From positions 186,001 through 250,000 of the forward strand of contig NZ_JBHTJM010000010.1 in the NCBI RefSeq assembly GCF_042675745.1: a stretch of DNA of 64,000 bases, read 5' to 3'. Made by a program: the position numbers and the translations under genes. A model generated the notes under the pieces. The model searched no databases. It saw only the letters and a program-made list of their open reading frames with translations, and was not told the origin of the DNA. Shown in pieces: positions 59,886 through 64,000 of the stretch. How positions within the stretch are numbered: position 1 is the first letter of the stretch; the number at the start of each line of letters is the position of its first letter. Source of the DNA: Pseudofulvibacter geojedonensis. Lineage in GTDB: Bacteria > Bacteroidota > Bacteroidia > Flavobacteriales > Flavobacteriaceae.

Positions 59886-61001
59886 TTAAAAATAGTTGAC
59901 TGGATTTGTATTTAAATCTGATAAAATGATACTGCTTGCCGGTAAGGCAGGTGCAAAATTAGCAATTTTTTTGGTAAGATACTCATATAAAAGTGATTTT
60001 GTGTACTGTTCGCTTTCATAATGACCTATATCGCATAATAAAATGCTTTGTTCTGCTTGATAAAAATCGTGGTATTTTAAGTCGGCTGTTATAAAGGCAT
60101 CTGCTCCAGCTCTTTTTGCGGCTTTAATAGCAAAAGCACCAGATCCACCTAAAACAGCTATTTTTTTTATGCTTTTACCTAACAAATTGCTATGCCTAAT
60201 GCAGTCAGTATTCATATTTGTTTTTAAAAATGGGAGGAATTCTTTTTCATCTATAGACGATGTTAGTTCACCAACCATACCCATTCCTATATTTTGATAT
60301 TTATTTTCTAGAGTGGTAATTTCATAAGCGACCTCTTCATAAGGATGATGGGTAAACAAAATATTTAATATCTTAGACTCTAAATGTTTTTCAAACGTAA
60401 TACCAATCTGAATCTCTTTTTCGATATGCAATTTCCCTCTTTCCCCAATAACAGGATTAGAGTTGTTATTCCCTTTAAAGGTTCCACTTCCTTCAATAGA
60501 AAAACTACAGTTGCTATAATTACCAATATTTCCTGCCCCCACTTCAAATAAGCGATCTCGTAATTCATTTGCATTTTCCTTAGGAACAAATGTGGTTAGC
60601 TTCCTTATAAAGCTTTTTTTGGGAATTAAAATTTCTCTGTTAATTAATCCTAATTTATCACAAATTGTACTATTAACACCATTTAGAACATTGTCTAACG
60701 CTGTGTGTGTGGCATAAATAGCGATATCATTTTTAATAGCTTTTATAAGAACCCTGTTTACATAATCTTGTCCGTTAAACTTTTTAATTCCTGAAAATAC
60801 TATTGGGTGAAAACTAACAATTAGGTTGCATTTTTTTTCAATTGCTTCATCAACAATAGATTCTAAGCAGTCATGAGTAATTAAAATACCATTTACTTGA
60901 TTTTTTTTATTACCAACAAGTAAACCTACATTGTCAAAATCTTCAGCATAAGCTTCGGGAGCAAGTTCTTGTAAAAAGTCTATAACGTTAGCTATTTGCA
61001 T
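59886..61001 (-). CDS. Nif3-like dinuclear metal-centre protein
   Basis: A 371-residue member of the Nif3/YbgI family, toroidal hexamers with two metals per subunit. Likely ligands are His in SFHPIVFSG and ATHTALDN, and His/Glu in GHYESEQYT near the C-terminus. A central insert (about 130-245) resembles the PII-like domain of long Nif3 proteins. GTP cyclohydrolase I-type annotations exist for the family but the role is unsettled. Co-transcribed with the DUF164-like gene. A TATATTTG -7 box lies at 61021-61028 on the minus strand. Confidence 0.88.
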   Translation of the reverse strand: MQIANVIDFLQELAPEAYAEDFDNVGLLVGNKKNQVNGILITHDCLESIVDEAIEKKCNLIVSFHPIVFSGIKKFNGQDYVNRVLIKAIKNDIAIYATHTALDNVLNGVNSTICDKLGLINREILIPKKSFIRKLTTFVPKENANELRDRLFEVGAGNIGNYSNCSFSIEGSGTFKGNNNSNPVIGERGKLHIEKEIQIGITFEKHLESKILNILFTHHPYEEVAYEITTLENKYQNIGMGMVGELTSSIDEKEFLPFLKTNMNTDCIRHSNLLGKSIKKIAVLGGSGAFAIKAAKRAGADAFITADLKYHDFYQAEQSILLCDIGHYESEQYTKSLLYEYLTKKIANFAPALPASSIILSDLNTNPVNYF

Positions 61002-61020
61002 AGTTGTAAAATTAGATTTT

Positions 61021-61028
61021 CAAATATA
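61021..61028 (-). promoter_or_regulatory. -7 promoter box of the Nif3-like gene
   Basis: Exact TAnnTTTG (TATATTTG, minus strand), 19 bases before the ATG. The -33 box is not convincing. Confidence 0.5.
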
Positions 61029-61040
61029 CCTAAAATCTAA

Positions 61041-61072
61041 TTTGCCAGAGCCAAGAAGATAGTTTACTTTCG
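61041..61072 (+). promoter_or_regulatory. Promoter of lpxK, possibly leaderless
   Basis: TTTG (61041-61044), 20-base spacer, TACTTTCG (61065-61072, one mismatch). The start site expected about six bases on coincides with the lpxK ATG at 61078, so the mRNA may have almost no leader. Confidence 0.45.
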
Positions 61073-61077
61073 TTAAT

Positions 61078-62094
61078 ATGCGAGGACTCAGAAAAATTTT
61101 ATTTCCATTTGCTATCTTATATGGTTTAATAACTTCTATTCGAAACTATTTTTTCGACATAGGATTATTGTCATCTAAAAAATATAAGCTACCTATAATA
61201 GTAGTTGGAAACTTAAATGTTGGAGGAACTGGAAAGTCGCCAATGGTAGAATATTTAATACGATTATTGCAAGATGAATATAAATTAGCTACACTTAGTA
61301 GAGGGTATAGAAGAAAAAGTAAGGGGTTTGTTCTTGCAGAAGATGGAGTGACTTCTAATGAATTAGGTGACGAGCCTATGCAATTTTATTCTAAATATAA
61401 AAAATGCTCTGTTGCAGTAGATGCAGATAGACAAAATGGAATAAACAAACTACAGGATATTGTTAATCCAGAGGTAATCGTATTAGATGACGCTTATCAG
61501 CATAGAAAAGTAAAGGCCGGATTTTATGTGCTATTAACTAAATATAATGACTTGTATGTAGACGACTATATTTTACCTACAGGGAATTTAAGGGAGGCTA
61601 GAAAAGGAGCTAATAGGGCAGATGTAATAATTGTTACTAAATGTCCTACAGAGCTAAGTAAATTAGATCAAGAAGAGATTTTAAAACGAATACAGCCATT
61701 AAAGAGGCAAAAAGTTTTTTTTAGCTCAATTAAATATGATGAAAAGATTTTTAATAATGAAAAATCTTTTGTGTTGCGTGATTTGAAAAACACGTTTACA
61801 TTGGTTACAGGTATAGCAAACCCTAGACCTTTGCTTGGATATTTGAATAGTTTGAAGTTAAAATACGAACATATTGCTTTTAACGATCACCACCATTTTT
61901 CTGAAAGGGATATAGAGTTATTAGCTAGAAAAGAGTTTGTTATTACCACAGAAAAGGATTACATGAGGTTAAAAGATCGTTTAAAAAATGTAATGTATTT
62001 ACCTATACAAACTCAATTTATGAATAATAATGAAGAGTTTGATGAGATGATTTTTGATTACATAAAAAAAGACCTGCAAAAAACAGGCCTTTAA
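61078..62094 (+). CDS. lpxK: Tetraacyldisaccharide 4'-kinase
   Basis: An inner-membrane kinase of 338 residues that phosphorylates the 4' position of the lipid A precursor, which confirms a Gram-negative envelope. An N-terminal membrane-anchoring helix (LRKILFPFAILYGLITSI) precedes the P loop GNLNVGGTGKSPM. DDAYQHRKV, with the catalytic Asp, and the C-terminal ITTEKDYMRLKD are family signatures. The last codons overlap a terminator for the converging kinase gene. Confidence 0.95.
   Translation: MRGLRKILFPFAILYGLITSIRNYFFDIGLLSSKKYKLPIIVVGNLNVGGTGKSPMVEYLIRLLQDEYKLATLSRGYRRKSKGFVLAEDGVTSNELGDEPMQFYSKYKKCSVAVDADRQNGINKLQDIVNPEVIVLDDAYQHRKVKAGFYVLLTKYNDLYVDDYILPTGNLREARKGANRADVIIVTKCPTELSKLDQEEILKRIQPLKRQKVFFSSIKYDEKIFNNEKSFVLRDLKNTFTLVTGIANPRPLLGYLNSLKLKYEHIAFNDHHHFSERDIELLARKEFVITTEKDYMRLKDRLKNVMYLPIQTQFMNNNEEFDEMIFDYIKKDLQKTGL
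62065..62092 (-). terminator. Terminator of the hybrid histidine kinase, inside lpxK
   Basis: On the minus strand AGGCCTG pairs with CAGGTCT (one G-U; 62084-62090/62070-62076), followed by U7. It lies about 90 bases past the kinase stop and within the last codons of lpxK. On the plus strand the stem has an A-C mismatch, so it probably works mainly for the minus strand. Confidence 0.65.
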
Positions 62095-62145
62095 AAAACT
62101 AACTAAACTAGATTTTTTTATAAAAAAATCTTGAAAAAACTAACT
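62093..62145. repeat. Short direct repeat around an AT palindrome
   Basis: AAAAAACTAACT occurs at 62093-62104 and again at 62134-62145, on either side of the 20-base palindrome with halves GATTTTTTTA/TAAAAAAATC (62111-62130). It lies in the gap between converging lpxK and the kinase gene; no coding capacity. Confidence 0.5.
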
Positions 62146-62178
62146 CACTTACTTATTAAACAAGAAGTATGCCAGTTT

Positions 62179-64000
62179 TTATTTCTTCAATTGATTATAA
62201 ACTTTGTTAAAGAAAATATCTGATTTAAATGGTTTAGATAAGATATCATCAAAACCTGCATTGTCAAACTCTTCTTGTTGCCTTTTATCTATAGTAATAG
62301 CTGTAAGGGCAATTATTGGAGTTTGTGTGTCAAATTTTCTTATTGCTGTGGTGGCTTCTATACCGCTTATACCGGGCATATGAATATCCATTAATATTAA
62401 GTCGAATTTATTTTCTTTAGCTTGGTTAATAGCTTCTGTACCATTGTCTACAGCTATACAAGTAATTTCTTTTTTAGCCAAAGTCTTTTTAGTAATTAAC
62501 TGGTTTATTTTAACATCTTCAACGAGTAAAATATGCTTGTTTTTAAATGTTTCTAAGAAATCTTCTGGTTCGGTATTATTTTCTTCAAGAGTTACTGCAT
62601 GGTCTGGAGCAATTTCAAAATTCATTTTAAAATAGAAATTAGTTCCTTTACCGGGCTCACTTTTTAATTCAATTTTACTACCCATTAATTCTAAAAGGTT
62701 TTTTACTATAGTAAGACCTAATCCAGTACCTCCATATTTGCGGTTAATTTGAACTGATCCTTGTGAAAAGCTTTCAAAAATAAGTTCTTGTTTGTCATAA
62801 GAAATTCCAATACCATTATCTTTTACTTCTAATAATAAACTAATAGTATTATTTGTCTGTTCTAGTTTTTTTATGTTTAAATCTACTTTTCCGTTTTTTG
62901 TAAATTTAATAGCGTTGCTTACCAGGTTAATTAAAACTTGAGAGATACGAAGTTTATCTCCCATAACATTTTCAGGAACACTTTCGTCTATATTAAGATT
63001 TAAGCTTGTTTTGTTGTCTTCTGCTGCTTTGTTTAGTGTTACTAAAACATTGCTAGATAGTTTTTTAAGATTGAAAGGTATGGTTTCTATTTCTATTTTA
63101 TTAGCTTCAATTTTATTAACATCTAACATATCGTTGATAAAATTTAACAAATAATCTCCCGAAAAACGTAGAGACTTTAAATGTTGCTCTTGTTCTTGAG
63201 TAGGGCTTTGTTCTAAAAGTAAATCTGTTAATCCAGTTACAGCATATAAAGGAGTTCTTAATTCGTGGGTAACTGTAGACATAAACTGTGCCTTTGCTTT
63301 AGATGCTCTTTCGGCTTCATCTTTAGCAATAGTTAGTTGATTGTTTGTGTCACGCAATAAGATATTAGCTTTTTTTCTTTTTTTATTGTTATTGTATAGG
63401 TATAAAATAAAAGTTAAGAATAGAATAAGAAAGGCAGCCCCTAGTAAATTTAAGTTCCTATTTATTCTTAATTGTTCTTGGTTTTTTTGAATAAGTAAAT
63501 CTTGTTGTTCTATAAATTTTTCTTTTTCAGAAAAATCGAATTTAGCTAATTCAGATGCCGTAATCCTGTCTTTGCGTAAATCAAAAATGCTATCTCTAAA
63601 CTTGTTGTGTCTTTTTAGTTCGTTTAAAGCTTCGGGTATTTGATTATTGGCTTCAAATATTTCACTTAAAACAATATGTCCTTCAGTTACAATCCAAGGG
63701 TATTCGTTTGCCATACCACTGTCTATAGCATCAATACAATCAGCTTTAGCTTTAGAAATTTCACCTAGCCCTAACAACGCTTTAGCATTTTGTAAATAAA
63801 TATCTGCTTTGGTATCTTCTAGGGCATACTTGCTAGCGTCTTTAAATGCTTTTTCAAAAGTTTCATTGGCTTTTTGGTAATCTTTTTGATTTAGATATAC
63901 TTTTCCAATATTTTTTAAAACTTCTGTTTTACTACTAAATAATTGTAAACTGGTATAAATGTCTAATGCCGAGGTAAAATAATTTTCTGCTTGTTTATAG
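62179..64000 (-). CDS. Hybrid two-component sensor kinase (TPR, HisKA, HATPase, REC), partial
   Basis: The reading frame stays open to the window edge, so the N-terminus is missing; a TTG at 63775-63777 is internal. The visible part starts with TPR repeats (NIGKVYLNQKDYQKANETF, ALEDTKADIYLQNAKALLG). Then come a coiled region, one membrane segment (LLGAAFLILFLTFILYLY), HisKA with His in FMSTVTHELRTPLYAVTG and an ATPase domain (NLVSNAIKFTKNG, DNGIGIS, YGGTGLGLTIV). A receiver domain follows with Asp in DLILMDIHMPGISG and Lys in LSKPF. No DNA-binding domain follows, so the phosphate must pass to another protein. Signal unknown. Confidence 0.92.
   Translation of the reverse strand, partial: YKQAENYFTSALDIYTSLQLFSSKTEVLKNIGKVYLNQKDYQKANETFEKAFKDASKYALEDTKADIYLQNAKALLGLGEISKAKADCIDAIDSGMANEYPWIVTEGHIVLSEIFEANNQIPEALNELKRHNKFRDSIFDLRKDRITASELAKFDFSEKEKFIEQQDLLIQKNQEQLRINRNLNLLGAAFLILFLTFILYLYNNNKKRKKANILLRDTNNQLTIAKDEAERASKAKAQFMSTVTHELRTPLYAVTGLTDLLLEQSPTQEQEQHLKSLRFSGDYLLNFINDMLDVNKIEANKIEIETIPFNLKKLSSNVLVTLNKAAEDNKTSLNLNIDESVPENVMGDKLRISQVLINLVSNAIKFTKNGKVDLNIKKLEQTNNTISLLLEVKDNGIGISYDKQELIFESFSQGSVQINRKYGGTGLGLTIVKNLLELMGSKIELKSEPGKGTNFYFKMNFEIAPDHAVTLEENNTEPEDFLETFKNKHILLVEDVKINQLITKKTLAKKEITCIAVDNGTEAINQAKENKFDLILMDIHMPGISGIEATTAIRKFDTQTPIIALTAITIDKRQQEEFDNAGFDDILSKPFKSDIFFNKVYNQLKK

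Noticed and set aside
62111..62130. 20-base AT palindrome as a terminator
   Set aside because: Stem is only A/T apart from one G-C pair and has no useful U-run; the stem at 62065-62092 is better for the kinase, so it is listed only as part of a repeat.
63775..63777. TTG as the start of the hybrid kinase gene
   Set aside because: The same frame continues upstream without a stop to 64000 and encodes good TPR repeats.
1..64000. CRISPR arrays, insertion sequences, integrases, attachment sites
   Set aside because: No spaced repeats, transposase-like ORFs or terminal inverted repeats were seen on either strand.

Overview
The window looks like a chromosome segment of a low-GC, Gram-negative member of the Bacteroidota, most likely family Flavobacteriaceae (a Tenacibaculum/Polaribacter-like genus is a guess). 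The reasons are: two SusC/SusD outer-membrane uptake pairs; lipoproteins whose lipobox Cys is followed by acidic residues; promoters of the form TTTG-N19/20-TAnnTTTG; almost no Shine-Dalgarno sequences; a fused SerB-SerA protein; and the gene order rplQ-carA-eno-gltA. No tRNA, rRNA, CRISPR array, insertion sequence or prophage gene was found. No gene-free stretch exceeds about 280 bases.

Layout. 1-2204: end of a secreted protein gene and an orphan TPR histidine kinase. 2487-6753: leuA-leuC-leuD-leuB operon (minus strand). 6913-14832: housekeeping singletons: a helical repeat protein, SerB-SerA, a YjjG-like HAD phosphatase followed by a secreted protein gene split by a frameshift, RarA, a rhomboid protease and RlmB. 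14930-25703: two consecutive susC-susD-lipoprotein operons (minus strand), each with its own promoter, a strong hairpin after susD and a terminator. 25867-27537: an Omp85-like protein. 27803-45351: the str/S10/spc/alpha ribosomal protein cluster from rpsL to rplQ, with fusA, secY, infA and rpoA. 45449-49347: carA, eno and gltA as single genes with terminators. 49509-51813: arginase, a CtlX-like amidinohydrolase and an Rrf2 regulator. 51976-64000: marC, argS, a secreted protein, ffh, folD, rluF, a DUF164-like coiled-coil protein, a Nif3-like protein, lpxK and a hybrid histidine kinase that runs off the window.

The window is mostly core metabolism and translation, so no whole new system stands out. 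The best leads are small-scale. (1) The gene at 11239-12026 is split exactly at an in-frame A AAA AAG heptamer, with a second one just upstream and a stem-loop ten bases downstream. A -1 shift there restores a 262-residue protein. This could be programmed frameshifting or simply a one-base deletion. (2) The few longer gaps in the ribosomal protein cluster hold well-paired hairpins upstream of rplC, rpsH, rplR, infA, rpsD and rplQ, which suggests autogenous leader RNAs. (3) The two Sus operons share a duplicated promoter-leader and a duplicated N-terminal module, with unrelated barrels behind them.
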